Below, piece after piece: positions 8,012 to 16,397 of a DNA stretch of 30,234 nucleotides; the first letter of the stretch is position 1, and each line of letters starts with the position of its first letter. Under the pieces are notes generated by a model. That model did not search any database, was not told the DNA's origin, and saw only the letters and a program-made list of their open reading frames with translations. The stretch is from Chloroflexota bacterium (GTDB taxonomy: Bacteria > Chloroflexota > UBA11872): the NCBI GenBank assembly GCA_026707185.1, contig JAPOXI010000075.1, positions 1 to 30,234 on the forward strand. The letters are read 5' to 3'. The position numbers and the translations under genes are program-made.

Positions 8012-8989
8012 ATGATTGTCACGCAGACGCCCCTCCGCCTCAGCTTCTTCGGCGGCGGCACCGACTTCCCCGACTACTACCGAGTCAATGGCGGGGCGGT
8101 TCTCAGCACCGCCATCGACAAGTACGTATACGTCATCGTCAAGGAACGCTTTGACGACGACATCTACATCAACTACTCCATCAAGGAGATCGTCCAGTCA
8201 GTCGATGCCATCCGCCACGAACTCGTGCGCGAGGCGATGCGGGCGACCGGCGTGGATCGGGGAATCGAAATCACCACATTGGCCGACGTTCCCAGCACCG
8301 GAACTGGGCTCGGGTCGTCTGCTGCCGTGACCGTCGGCCTGTTGCATGCGCTGCATACCTACGGTGGGCGGCTGGTGGACGCCCGTGTCCTCGCTGAACA
8401 GGCTTGCCATATCGAGTTGGGAATCCTGGACCGACCGATCGGCAAGCAGGATCAGTACATCTCGGCTTTCGGCGGCCTGCGCGCCATTGACTTTCGTCCC
8501 AGCGACAAAGTTGACGTGGAGCGCGTCCGGGCAGCCCCGGCCAACCTTCGACGGCTCCAAAACCGGCTCCTGGTGTTCTTCACGGGCCGCACCCGCTCAT
8601 CGTCCGCGATCCTCGACCGCCAGCAACAGCGCATAGAGCATTCTCGAACCGACTTGGATCGCCTGAAGTCCTGCGCGCACGAAGCTCGTGACCTGCTCGT
8701 GTCCGGCCGTCTGGATGAATTCGGCGAGCTGCTCGACACGGCGTGGCGCCACAAGAAATCGCTCGCTGAGGGCATCTCGGACTCCGCCATCGACGAGCTG
8801 TACACGCGGGCCCGCGCCGCCGGCGCTTTGGGCGGGAAAATCGCTGGGGCTGGCGGCGGCGGCTTCCTCGTCTTCTACGTGCCCCCACCGTCGCAGGACG
8901 ACGTTCGCCAGGCGCTGGCGCCGTTGCGCGAGCTCCCTGTCGCCTTCGACCCCGGCGGCGCCCGGGTCGTGTTCAACATCCACCGCTAG
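8012..8989 (+). CDS. hddA: GHMP kinase, D-glycero-alpha-D-manno-heptose-7-phosphate kinase-like
   Basis: A 325-aa GHMP-superfamily kinase. Motif 1 is TPLRLSFFGGGTDFP near the N terminus, motif 2 (ATP loop) is PSTGTGLGSSAAVTVG around residues 93-108, and motif 3 is GGKIAGAGGGGFLVF near residue 275. The opening motif with FGGGTD is diagnostic of the HddA/FKP-like branch, which phosphorylates heptose 7-phosphate at C1 to feed GDP-D-glycero-alpha-D-manno-heptose. It directly follows gmhA in the same direction. The phosphatase gmhB and the guanylyltransferase hddC are not in the window. An alternative is another sugar-1-kinase of the same branch. Confidence 0.88.
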   Translation: MIVTQTPLRLSFFGGGTDFPDYYRVNGGAVLSTAIDKYVYVIVKERFDDDIYINYSIKEIVQSVDAIRHELVREAMRATGVDRGIEITTLADVPSTGTGLGSSAAVTVGLLHALHTYGGRLVDARVLAEQACHIELGILDRPIGKQDQYISAFGGLRAIDFRPSDKVDVERVRAAPANLRRLQNRLLVFFTGRTRSSSAILDRQQQRIEHSRTDLDRLKSCAHEARDLLVSGRLDEFGELLDTAWRHKKSLAEGISDSAIDELYTRARAAGALGGKIAGAGGGGFLVFYVPPPSQDDVRQALAPLRELPVAFDPGGARVVFNIHR

Positions 8990-9021
8990 GCGCTGCGGCT
9001 CGCTCGTGACTTCCTGACGCC

Positions 9022-10140
9022 ATGCACGTACTGGTAACCGGCGGCGCCGGATTCATTGGTTCCCACGTCCTTGACGCACTCATTCGGCGTGGTCACACCG
9101 TCACCGTCCTCGACAGTCTCGTGTCGCGTGTCCACCCGGGCCGTAGCTGGCCCGAAGACCTTCGAGCCGTCCGTCGAGTTCGCGGCGACGTGACCGAGCG
9201 CGAGGACTGGCTGGTGGCGCTCGAGGGTGCTGACGCCGTCGTGCACCTGGCCGCCTACCAGGACTACCAGGCCGACTTCAGCCGCTTCGCCCGCGTCAAC
9301 GACGCCGGCACGGCCTTGCTGTACGAACTGCTGGTCGAACGTCGTCAGCCGATCCAGCGGGTCGTCGTGGCCAGCTCACAGGCCGTCTATGGCGAAGGGG
9401 CCTACAACTGCCCCGAACACGGTCGACAGTACCCGCCGCCCCGTTCGCCGCAACAGTTATCCCGGGGCAACTGGGATCCAGTCTGCCCGGTGTGCAGCAC
9501 GCCCCTCGAACCGGTGGCCTCGACCGAGGAACACCCGGCCCCAACCAACGCCTACGGCATCTCCAAGCTGGCCACGGAGTCCTATGCCCTGACCCTGGGC
9601 GCCCGGCACAACATTCCTTCGGCAGCCCTCCGCTTCAGCATCATCCAGGGCCCGCGTCAAAGCCCGGCCAACGCCTATTCGGGCGTCTTACGCGCCTTCG
9701 TTGGGCACATTCGCAACGAACGGCGCCCGGTGGTCTTCGAGGACGGCCGACAGCGACGCGACTACACCCACATTCGCGACGCGGTCGCGGCGGTCGAGCT
9801 TGTTCTCGAGCATCCGGATGCCGTTGGCCAGGCATTCAATGTCGGCAGCGGCCGGGTCACCACCGTGGTCGAATACGCGCACGCGGTGCTGAGGGCTATG
9901 GGCGTCGACGCCGAGCCCGACGTGAGCGGTCGCTATCGCCTCGGTGATACCCGCCACGTGTGGTCCGACACAAGCCGCATTCGCGCGCTCGGCTGGCGAC
10001 CGACTGGAACGCTGGAGCAGATCATTCGCGACTACCTGGCCTGGATCGCTGACGCAACAGTGGGCGAAGACTGGACGGCCCGCGCGCTCGCGCGCATGGA
10101 AGCCGACGGCGTCATCCGTCGCATCTCGCCCGCCGACTGA
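9022..10140 (+). CDS. NAD-dependent sugar-nucleotide epimerase with a Cys/His insert (dTDP-L-rhamnose 4-epimerase-like)
   Basis: A 372-aa extended SDR. Rossmann motif TGGAGFIGSH at residues 6-15, catalytic Ser119 region ASSQAVYGEG, and Y178-G-I-S-K182 (YxxxK). Between the Ser and Tyr motifs is an insert holding C130-x2-H133 and C155-x2-C158, which looks like a small zinc ribbon. Similar inserts are remembered from dTDP-L-rhamnose 4-epimerases and related enzymes; this comparison is from memory. It is placed 32 bases after hddA and probably co-transcribed, so its product may be a nucleotide-linked heptose or 6-deoxysugar for a surface glycan. The exact substrate is uncertain. Confidence 0.85.
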   Translation: MHVLVTGGAGFIGSHVLDALIRRGHTVTVLDSLVSRVHPGRSWPEDLRAVRRVRGDVTEREDWLVALEGADAVVHLAAYQDYQADFSRFARVNDAGTALLYELLVERRQPIQRVVVASSQAVYGEGAYNCPEHGRQYPPPRSPQQLSRGNWDPVCPVCSTPLEPVASTEEHPAPTNAYGISKLATESYALTLGARHNIPSAALRFSIIQGPRQSPANAYSGVLRAFVGHIRNERRPVVFEDGRQRRDYTHIRDAVAAVELVLEHPDAVGQAFNVGSGRVTTVVEYAHAVLRAMGVDAEPDVSGRYRLGDTRHVWSDTSRIRALGWRPTGTLEQIIRDYLAWIADATVGEDWTARALARMEADGVIRRISPAD

Positions 10141-10201
10141 TCAGGCGTCCTGTCACGGGTGGCGCGGCAGCCGCGTCTTCTGGCGGAAACACCCTTCGCC
10201 G

Positions 10202-11341
10202 TTACGAGCGAACAGTCGTCCTCGGCGGCTCCACCGGCACGGGCAGGTCTTGTCCGGCAATCGACGGATAGCGCTGAAACAGCTCGCCCCATCGCCCCCT
10301 GAGCGCTTGCCGAACTCGACGCCGTCCGATCGCGTTGTACCAGTACACGTCGTGATAAAGCCGTGACGCCGCGTATGACCAGGGTGCGATGACCGTCCGC
10401 AGCAGCAGTTTCTCCAGGCGTTTGAGCGGGCCCCAGTAGATGGCCTTCTGGCCACGGCTCGCCAACGTGTCCTGCCGGACCGCCACCTGCCACCGCACCT
10501 CGTCGATATCCGCCCCCACCACCTCGATCTCGCGAGCGTCCGCCGTTCCGAGGCCGTCCTCGTGCGCCATACGTAAAAACGGAATCTCGAACGGATCCAA
10601 TCCCATCAGCCGCGCGCTCGTAGCGTCCATGGCCACCTGGTCGGCGCCCGCCAGCACCAGACTCCGCTCGTGCACCGTCATGCAGCGTGGCCCTGCCCCT
10701 TCGCCCACGAACGTGCCGTCCATCACGGCAAATATGCCCGGGTGGATCTCCTGCTGAATCATCAACAGATCCACCAGCGTTTCGTGAATCGTCGCGTGGC
10801 AATAGTGCCGCTTCTCGAACAGCAGCCCGCCGAACGCGTTCTTCATCGCTCCGGTAATCGTGGTGAACACGTGCGTCTTCACCGTTGGCAGATGGATGAT
10901 GTTTGCGCCGATCAGTCGCCGTGGAATGCGCACGCCCTCCGGATACACCTCATGCAGCGTCCGCGGTCGGCCCTTCGGCTCATAGCGAACCCAGTCCTCG
11001 TCCTCGTACAGGTGAATGTTGCGCAGGCCGTGCGCGGTGACCACCGGCAAATGCTTGTTGCTGCGCTCGCCCACGCGCGCGCTCACCGTCACCGTGCGGT
11101 TGTGGGCCGCGAAGAGCGACTCGGACTCGAAGCCATCAGCGATTAATTCTCGGATCACGCCGTCCAGCTGCCAGGGCGTCGTCGAGCAGGCGGGATACCA
11201 GTGATGCCACGAAACGTTGACCTTGAGCGCCGTCGCTGCACCGCGATCGAGCGTCGCCCTGTAGCCAGCGGTATCCATGGCCCGGCCTACGTCGTCCAGC
11301 ACGGTTTCTGGCGTGGTCTGGATGAGTGCGACCCGAGCCAT
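10202..11341 (-). CDS. DUF362 domain-containing protein
   Basis: A 379-aa protein of the DUF362 family. Seen in the sequence: KVNVSWHHW near residue 40, the conserved LPTVKTHVFTTITGAMKNAFGGL segment around residues 150-173, and a later AVMDGTFVGEGAGP stretch, both hallmarks of the family. Unlike many members it has no CxxCxxC ferredoxin-type cluster motif. DUF362 proteins have no settled biochemical function. The gene is convergent with the epimerase gene and divergent from the Gfo/Idh oxidoreductase (130 bases between starts). The C-terminal 60 residues are basic and rich in Arg/Trp/Tyr. Confidence 0.85.
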   Translation of the reverse strand: MARVALIQTTPETVLDDVGRAMDTAGYRATLDRGAATALKVNVSWHHWYPACSTTPWQLDGVIRELIADGFESESLFAAHNRTVTVSARVGERSNKHLPVVTAHGLRNIHLYEDEDWVRYEPKGRPRTLHEVYPEGVRIPRRLIGANIIHLPTVKTHVFTTITGAMKNAFGGLLFEKRHYCHATIHETLVDLLMIQQEIHPGIFAVMDGTFVGEGAGPRCMTVHERSLVLAGADQVAMDATSARLMGLDPFEIPFLRMAHEDGLGTADAREIEVVGADIDEVRWQVAVRQDTLASRGQKAIYWGPLKRLEKLLLRTVIAPWSYAASRLYHDVYWYNAIGRRRVRQALRGRWGELFQRYPSIAGQDLPVPVEPPRTTVRS

Positions 11342-11471
11342 GCGCAGTTTTCCTGGGTGGATTGGGAATCCCGATCCTACGTTCTCTCGCCGGTCAGTCG
11401 GGCCGTGTCTCGCGCTGCCCCGCGCTCGGGCATGATGCGTCCATCAACCGTGCTTCTCGCGGGAGTTCCGC

Positions 11472-12599
11472 ATGCCAACCTACCGTGCCGCCGCCATTGC
11501 CGACTCCACCCTCGAACGCGCCTACGGGCACGCTATTCACAAGGCCTTCTACGAGATCCCCAACGTCCAGCTCACGGCGCTGGCCGATCCCGTGGCCGAG
11601 CCGCGAGCCGAGCGTGCGGCCGAAATCGGAAACCCGAAGCAATACGACGACTACCGCGACATGCTCGCCGCCGAGACGCCCGACCTGGTCGCCATTTGCC
11701 CCCACCACTTCAAGCACCACGGCCGCTGGCTGCTGGATGCCATCGAGTCCGGCGCCAAAGGCATCTATATCGAAAAGCCCATCACCGCCAGCCTTGACGA
11801 AGCCGACGCCGTCCTGGAGGCGGCCGACGCCGCAGGTACCAAGATCGCCGTCGCCCACCAGAACCGCTACCGCCCGGGAACGCACCGCGTGGCCGAGCTT
11901 GTCCGCGAGGGCGCCATCGGCACCCTCCGCTACATGCACGCCCTCGGCAAGTGCGACCAGCGCGGCGGCACCCACGACCTCCGCGTGCTCGGAACCCACG
12001 TGCTGGACGCCCTCCGCTTCATCGCTGGCGACGTGGCCTGGGCCACCGGCCACATGCAGGTCAACGGACGCGATGTCACGATCGACGACGTGTTTGACGG
12101 CCCCGAGGGTCTCGGCCAGATGGCCGGCGACGCGCTCACCGGCTATTTCACATTCGAATCCGGCGCCATCGCCCGCTTCGACACCTACACGCGCCCAGCC
12201 GGCGGTCCGTCTCCGTGGTTCGGCTACGAACTCTGGGGCACGGAGGGCGGTATCTCCGTGCGAGATGCGGGCCGCACCATCCTTCGCTATCCCGCGCCCG
12301 CGAACCTTCCGGGGGACTCGAACCTTTCCTGGGAACCCGTCGATGTTGCAGACCTCGCCTACCCGGACGGCAGGCCCGCCAGCGACGCCCAACTGCTCGA
12401 TGCCCTCAACCGCCACGCTGCAGTTGACATAATCAAGTGCATCGAGAGTGGCGGCGAGCCGATCTCCAGCGCCCGCCAGGCCACGGCTGCACTGGAGATG
12501 GTCATGGCCATCCTCGAGGGCCACCGCACCCAGGCCCGCGTCCCCTTCCCCATGCAGACCCGCACGAACCCCCTTGGCGTTTGGCAACGCGAGGCGTGA
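11472..12599 (+). CDS. Gfo/Idh/MocA family oxidoreductase
   Basis: A 375-aa NAD(P)-dependent sugar or inositol dehydrogenase-like enzyme. The EKP motif (YIEKPIT, about residue 99) that positions the nicotinamide is present, followed by AHQNRYRPG and the C-terminal mixed-sheet domain. The usual N-terminal GxGxxG is not recognisable: the first strand reads AAIADSTLERAYGH, with a single Gly. ATG at 11472 is supported by GGGAG 8 bases upstream. Neighbours are a divergent DUF362 gene and a downstream SGNH esterase in the same direction. The substrate is unknown; related genes often sit with sugar isomerases such as the one at 14708. Confidence 0.88.
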   Translation: MPTYRAAAIADSTLERAYGHAIHKAFYEIPNVQLTALADPVAEPRAERAAEIGNPKQYDDYRDMLAAETPDLVAICPHHFKHHGRWLLDAIESGAKGIYIEKPITASLDEADAVLEAADAAGTKIAVAHQNRYRPGTHRVAELVREGAIGTLRYMHALGKCDQRGGTHDLRVLGTHVLDALRFIAGDVAWATGHMQVNGRDVTIDDVFDGPEGLGQMAGDALTGYFTFESGAIARFDTYTRPAGGPSPWFGYELWGTEGGISVRDAGRTILRYPAPANLPGDSNLSWEPVDVADLAYPDGRPASDAQLLDALNRHAAVDIIKCIESGGEPISSARQATAALEMVMAILEGHRTQARVPFPMQTRTNPLGVWQREA

Positions 12600-12764
12600 A
12601 ACCGCAGCCGTGTGTATTGCGACGGGTGAATCGCCGTAGGCATCACACCCGTCGGCACACCCACAGTTCCACGTGCCGGCGGCCGCCGCGCGTGGCGAGG
12701 ATCTGCACCGTCTGACGAGCCCGTCCGCGCATCCACAGTACACCCATGCCTTGCGCGGGCGGCG

Positions 12765-12770
12765 TAGCAT
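12765..12770 (+). promoter_or_regulatory. Possible -10 element for a leaderless SGNH-hydrolase mRNA
   Basis: TAGCAT sits 7 bases before the second in-frame ATG (12778) of the SGNH gene. A TAnnnT box at this distance is the usual arrangement for leaderless transcripts, and no Shine-Dalgarno precedes either ATG. There is no clear -35. Single-instance evidence only. Confidence 0.25.
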
Positions 12771-13794
12771 GGCTGCTATGCAATGGGTCGACCCGCTTGC
12801 GCCCGAGCTCGAGTACCGAGGCCTCGTCGGCGAACGCCGCGCCCTGCTGCATCGTGTACCCGCCACGTGGCGCGAACGTCTACCCGCCGACACCTGGATG
12901 CGTCTCTGCGCTGCCTCGGGCGTGCGAGTCGCCTTCCGCACCGACAGCGCCACCATTGCCGTTCGCGCCGAGTGGCTGTCCCAGCAGACCAACCGGGCGA
13001 ATGCTGAAATCGACCTCTATCAGAACGGCCAGTTCCATGGCCAGCTTCGGAGCCAGGGCCTGGGCACCGCCGAGGGCGTGGTCTACGACGGACCGTCGCG
13101 CGACCGCTGCGTCGAGCTCTACATGCCGCCCTACGGCGAAGTCAGATTCGCGGGCGTCGGCGTGGCGGAGGACGCCTGCATACGGCCGCCTCCGCCGCTG
13201 GATGGTCCGCGGCTCCTGTTCTACGGCGACTCCATCACCCACGGCAGCACCACCGTGCGGCCGGGCACGACCTATCCGGCCCGCATAGCCCGCAGTCATA
13301 GGGTGGACTTCGTCAACCTGGGCGTCGGCGGCTCCGCCCGCGGTGAGCCGGCCATGGCCGAGATCGCCGCCTCCCTCCGTGCCGACGTCATCGTGCTCGC
13401 CTTCGGCGTCAACACGTTTGGCTCCAGCTACGAGGAGCCGCGTGCCTTCGAACGTACGTACGACACGTTCCTGGCCATCCTCCGCTGGCATCAACCGGAG
13501 GTGCCCATTCTCATAGTCACCCCGCTGTTCCACACCTGCGAGTTCGAGCAGACCACCCGCGGCGGCGCCAAGCTTGAGGAATACCGCCGCGTCATCCGCG
13601 AAGTCGTCTACCGCCGCCAGAGTTTCGGCGACGCCAACCTCATCCTGCTCGAAGGCCACGGCCTCATCGGCCCCGGCCAGGGCGACTTGCTGGCCGACCA
13701 TGTCCACCCCAACGACGCCGGCTTCGCCGCCATCGCCAACGCCCTCGGCGCCCAGATCCAACGCGTGCTCAGCCTCACCTCGAGCAAGACCTGA
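12769..13794 (+). CDS. SGNH/GDSL-family hydrolase (esterase)
   Basis: A 341-aa cytosolic esterase of the SGNH superfamily. The nucleophile block is FYGDSITHG (Ser155 region), the oxyanion blocks are NLGVGGSA and FGVNTFG, and the catalytic Asp-His pair is in DHVHPNDAGF near the C terminus. A beta-rich N-terminal region (1-140) is present, as in two-domain carbohydrate esterases. Likely action: removal of acyl groups from a sugar or glycan. ATG choice is 12769 or 12778; the longer frame from 12673 is rejected because its N terminus is low-complexity and lacks a binding site. It follows the Gfo/Idh gene by about 170 bases. Confidence 0.88.
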   Translation: MAAMQWVDPLAPELEYRGLVGERRALLHRVPATWRERLPADTWMRLCAASGVRVAFRTDSATIAVRAEWLSQQTNRANAEIDLYQNGQFHGQLRSQGLGTAEGVVYDGPSRDRCVELYMPPYGEVRFAGVGVAEDACIRPPPPLDGPRLLFYGDSITHGSTTVRPGTTYPARIARSHRVDFVNLGVGGSARGEPAMAEIAASLRADVIVLAFGVNTFGSSYEEPRAFERTYDTFLAILRWHQPEVPILIVTPLFHTCEFEQTTRGGAKLEEYRRVIREVVYRRQSFGDANLILLEGHGLIGPGQGDLLADHVHPNDAGFAAIANALGAQIQRVLSLTSSKT

Positions 13795-13947
13795 CCGACG
13801 CCTGCCCTTTCCGGATCCAGTCAGCAAGGGGCCGGCTGCGAGCCTCGTGAAACGGGGCATTGCTAGAGTTGTTGAGCGGTTCAGCCTCAGGGCGCTTGAG
13901 AGGTTGTGCCGCGTTCACATGGGCACTCAGCGAAAGGCGAGCCTTTA

Positions 13948-14208
13948 GTGGCGACAGGGGACAGGAGCGTGGCGTCGCAAGGCAATGAGCTCTACGTCAA
14001 CAAGATCCGCGAACTGACCCGCGAGACGGCGAAGGGCGATTTTGTCGTGATCGACATTCACAGCGGGGACTTCGAGGTCGATTCCGACGACCTGACGGCA
14101 ACGATGCGGTTGATGGAGCGGCGCCCGGACGCAGTTACATGGGCGGAGCGTGTTGGCTATCCATCGGCGTATAACTTGCAGGGCGGGATTCTGGCTCGCA
14201 CGGAGTGA
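13948..14208 (+). CDS. Small protein of unknown function, first gene of a protease-linked pair
   Basis: An 86-aa soluble protein. After a short variable N terminus comes a recognisable core: GDFVVIDIHSGDFEVD, then DDLTATMRLMERRPDA, then RVGYPSAYNLQGG. I recall this layout (aspartate-rich strand, short helix, GYP motif) from small uncharacterised proteins encoded just before retropepsin-like proteases in cyanobacteria and other bacteria, but this is memory, not a search. GTG at 13948 is used; GTG at 13969 is an alternative with GGGG 8 bases upstream. The TGA stop overlaps the GTG of the next gene (14205-14208), so the two are translationally coupled. Codon use is less GC-rich at third positions than in neighbours. 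Confidence 0.65.
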   Translation: MATGDRSVASQGNELYVNKIRELTRETAKGDFVVIDIHSGDFEVDSDDLTATMRLMERRPDAVTWAERVGYPSAYNLQGGILARTE

Positions 14209-14576
14209 TTCGCGGGCGGGTGAACCAACGCCTGGAGCCCGTAGTCAATGTTTCGATTCTCGACGATCACGACATTGCGCACAGCTGAGAGTTCATTCTG
14301 GATACCGGATTCAGCGGCCACTTGACCTTGCCATCGGATGCCATCAGTCGGCTTGGTCTCCATTACAGCGGTCAGCGAGCGGTAGCTACGGCCGACGGAT
14401 TCACACATAACGTTGACGTGTTCACAGCCGGCGTGTTGTTGCACGAAAGCTGGAGGCCGGCTTTCGTCATTCGGTTGGACAGCTTCCCTCTGCTCGGAAT
14501 GCGCTCGCTATTGGGATCCAGGCTGTCCATGAATGTGTACCCAGGCGGCCGGGTTGTGGTGGAGGAGACGTTCTGA
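14205..14576 (+). pseudogene. Retropepsin-like clan AA aspartic protease, interrupted by an in-frame TGA
   Basis: Read from the GTG at 14205, the frame gives an N-terminal VIRGRVNQRLEPVVNV segment, then a TGA at 14286-14288 (codon 28). It continues in the same frame through EFILDTGFSGHLTLP, the catalytic Asp motif of clan AA proteases, and RSLLGSRLSMNVYPGG to a TGA at 14574-14576. Length (123 codons) and layout match small bacterial AF_0612-type retropepsins. The stop falls six residues before the catalytic Asp. The next plausible start (TTG 14322) lies after the DTG motif, so any restarted product would be inactive. Nonsense mutation, sequencing error or stop readthrough are all possible. 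Confidence 0.7.
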
Positions 14577-14707
14577 GCGGCTTGCGCTGCGCGTGCTGGG
14601 CTTGTGCAGCATGCCGCCAGCCTCGGAACTGGTAGCACTCACCGTTCGACCCACTCGCCCCGTCGCCCTACGCTTAGTACGCCAAACCGCCACCAGAGAC
14701 GTGCCCC

Positions 14708-15541
14708 ATGCTGAGGCTCAGCATCCTCACCCTGTCCTACCGCCAGGCCTTCGACGACGGCCGGATGGACTTGATGAGCTTTCTGGACACCTGTCGCGAA
14801 CTAAGCGTGGAGGGCGCGGATCTGCATGACTCCGCCTTCCCCGCCGAGGACCGGGCTTCCCTGCTCGCCGTCAAGCGCGCCTGCTTGGACCGCGGGCTCG
14901 ACATCCCCTGTATCGCCATCTCCAACAACTTCGCTCGCCCCGCTGACGAACTGGAAGCCGACGTGCAGCGCACCAAGACCTGGATCGAACGCGCCGCCCT
15001 GCTCGGCGCGCCCCAGGTCCGCGTCTTCAGTGGGAAGCCGTTTTCCGAGGACGACCGCGCCGCCTCGTGGGACCGGTGTGCCGACGCCCTGCGCGACTGC
15101 GCCGAATTCGGCGCCGAGGTGGGCGTCGTCGTCTCTCTCCAGAACCACAACCACAATCAGATTGCACCCGACGGCGAAGACGTCCTGCGCCTGATCCGCC
15201 AGGTGGATCATCCCAACCTGGGCCACGTGCTCGACACCGGCCAATACGCCGGGTCCCCCGGCGCCTCAGGCTTCGCCGACGACCAGGAGCGCGAGCGCCA
15301 CGACTACCTGAACAGCATTGCCCTCACCGCGCCGCTGGCCACCGCCGTCCGCGCCAAGCTCTATCGCATCGTCACCGGCCGCGAAGAGTCGCTGGACTAC
15401 GACACGATCTTCCAGACCATCCGCGGCGTCCGCTACAACGGCTGGGTCAGCCTCGTCTACGAAGGCCGCGACGATCCCATCGAGGTCATCCCTCTCGGCG
15501 TCCAATTTCTTCGGGAATACCTGCCCGCGGCGTCCACCTGA
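14708..15541 (+). CDS. Sugar phosphate isomerase/epimerase (TIM barrel, AP endonuclease 2 fold)
   Basis: A 277-aa xylose-isomerase-like TIM-barrel protein. Strand and metal-site motifs appear in order: EGADLHD (about 35-41), PCIAISNNFA, PQVRVFSG, VVVSLQNHNHNQ, GHVLDTGQYAG and a terminal WVSLVYEG. The metal ligands expected of the family (Glu, Asp, His, Glu) can be placed on these, although the usual Glu in the fifth strand appears as Gln in SLQNHN. Such enzymes work on sugars, inositols or hydroxypyruvate and are often encoded with Gfo/Idh dehydrogenases, as here. ATG 14708 is chosen by homology. It is convergent with the PhyH gene, 19 bases apart. Confidence 0.85.
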   Translation: MLRLSILTLSYRQAFDDGRMDLMSFLDTCRELSVEGADLHDSAFPAEDRASLLAVKRACLDRGLDIPCIAISNNFARPADELEADVQRTKTWIERAALLGAPQVRVFSGKPFSEDDRAASWDRCADALRDCAEFGAEVGVVVSLQNHNHNQIAPDGEDVLRLIRQVDHPNLGHVLDTGQYAGSPGASGFADDQERERHDYLNSIALTAPLATAVRAKLYRIVTGREESLDYDTIFQTIRGVRYNGWVSLVYEGRDDPIEVIPLGVQFLREYLPAAST

Positions 15542-15560
15542 GGCCTTCCGCCAGCGCCGC

Positions 15561-16397
15561 TCAGTACCTGGCTGCGGTGGGCTCCCCGGGGAAGCCTCTG
15601 GGCGAGGCGTTGCGGTGGCCGGGCATGGGCCAGCCCTGGCCGCCCATGGTCTGGTACTCGCGGGACTTGCCGCACAGCCAGAAGAACATTTCGGACGCAT
15701 CCACGGCGTCCCGAAACTGCTGTCGCAATCCCCGCAGGACGAACGCGTAATCGGCCTGGGCAAAGTCGAAGTCCGGCTCAATCACCCAGTCGCGCGTCGG
15801 CGGTGAAGTGCGCCAGTAGTTGTACTTGAGGAGATTACGAACTCCCCGCGCCGTCGACGGGGAGCGCCGATGCCAGATGGAATAGACGGTGAGAAAGATT
15901 GAGCCGGCGGACGCGACGGTCTTGACGGCGTGTCGGAGATTTCCGTAATGCCCCATCATGCTGGAGTGCTGGAACAGGAAGTGCGAACCGGGCAGCACCT
16001 CGGTAGGCCCCATCTCGGCCGTGCATGCCTCGGGGTAGTAGAAGACCTGCAGGTAGTGCAGCGCAGGTCCATAGCGTGACCCGCCGTCACGATGCCAGCC
16101 TTGCTGCGGCGCCGGCATGTGCACGCGGTGGTTGCTCATCAGGACAGGCGTCTCGAACCCCACGCCCAGCAGCGAGCGGACGGCGCCGGCAGCCGCGGGA
16201 TTGAGGATCACGTTCTCGACAAACCAGTCCTCGGCCAGGATGTCGGTCGGCTCGAGGGAGGTGTTGTTGTCGACGAAGGCGACAGTCTTGCGGTTGATCG
16301 CCTCCGGCACCACGCCGTCGAGGAGCAGATAGCCGTGTTTACAAAACTCCAGAACCTCGGTGTCCGTCAGCGTCGGCTCAATATGAGAGGTATCCAT
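15561..16397 (-). CDS. Phytanoyl-CoA dioxygenase (PhyH) family Fe(II)/2-oxoglutarate oxygenase
   Basis: A 278-aa double-stranded beta-helix oxygenase. The iron facial triad is visible: H102 and D104 in WHRDGG, and H176 in SIWHRRS, with Arg184 as the candidate 2-oxoglutarate anchor. EVLPGSH is the conserved strand motif of the family. PhyH-like proteins hydroxylate diverse small molecules, and phytanoyl-CoA is an unlikely substrate here. The ATG overlaps the stop of the upstream 124-aa gene (TGATG), so the two are translationally coupled. The C terminus after residue 230 is Gly/Pro/Arg-rich and of uncertain function. Confidence 0.9.
   Translation of the reverse strand: MDTSHIEPTLTDTEVLEFCKHGYLLLDGVVPEAINRKTVAFVDNNTSLEPTDILAEDWFVENVILNPAAAGAVRSLLGVGFETPVLMSNHRVHMPAPQQGWHRDGGSRYGPALHYLQVFYYPEACTAEMGPTEVLPGSHFLFQHSSMMGHYGNLRHAVKTVASAGSIFLTVYSIWHRRSPSTARGVRNLLKYNYWRTSPPTRDWVIEPDFDFAQADYAFVLRGLRQQFRDAVDASEMFFWLCGKSREYQTMGGQGWPMPGHRNASPRGFPGEPTAARY

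Noticed and set aside
11394..12992. A 532-aa open frame antisense to the Gfo/Idh gene
   Set aside because: Compositionally biased, and it covers two real genes; no recognisable domain.
12880..13860. A 326-aa open frame antisense to the SGNH gene
   Set aside because: Shadow of the SGNH coding strand, which has intact catalytic motifs.
14286..14288. Selenocysteine or altered genetic code at the in-frame TGA
   Set aside because: TGA is the normal stop of many genes in the window, and no selenocysteine insertion structure or family precedent is evident.
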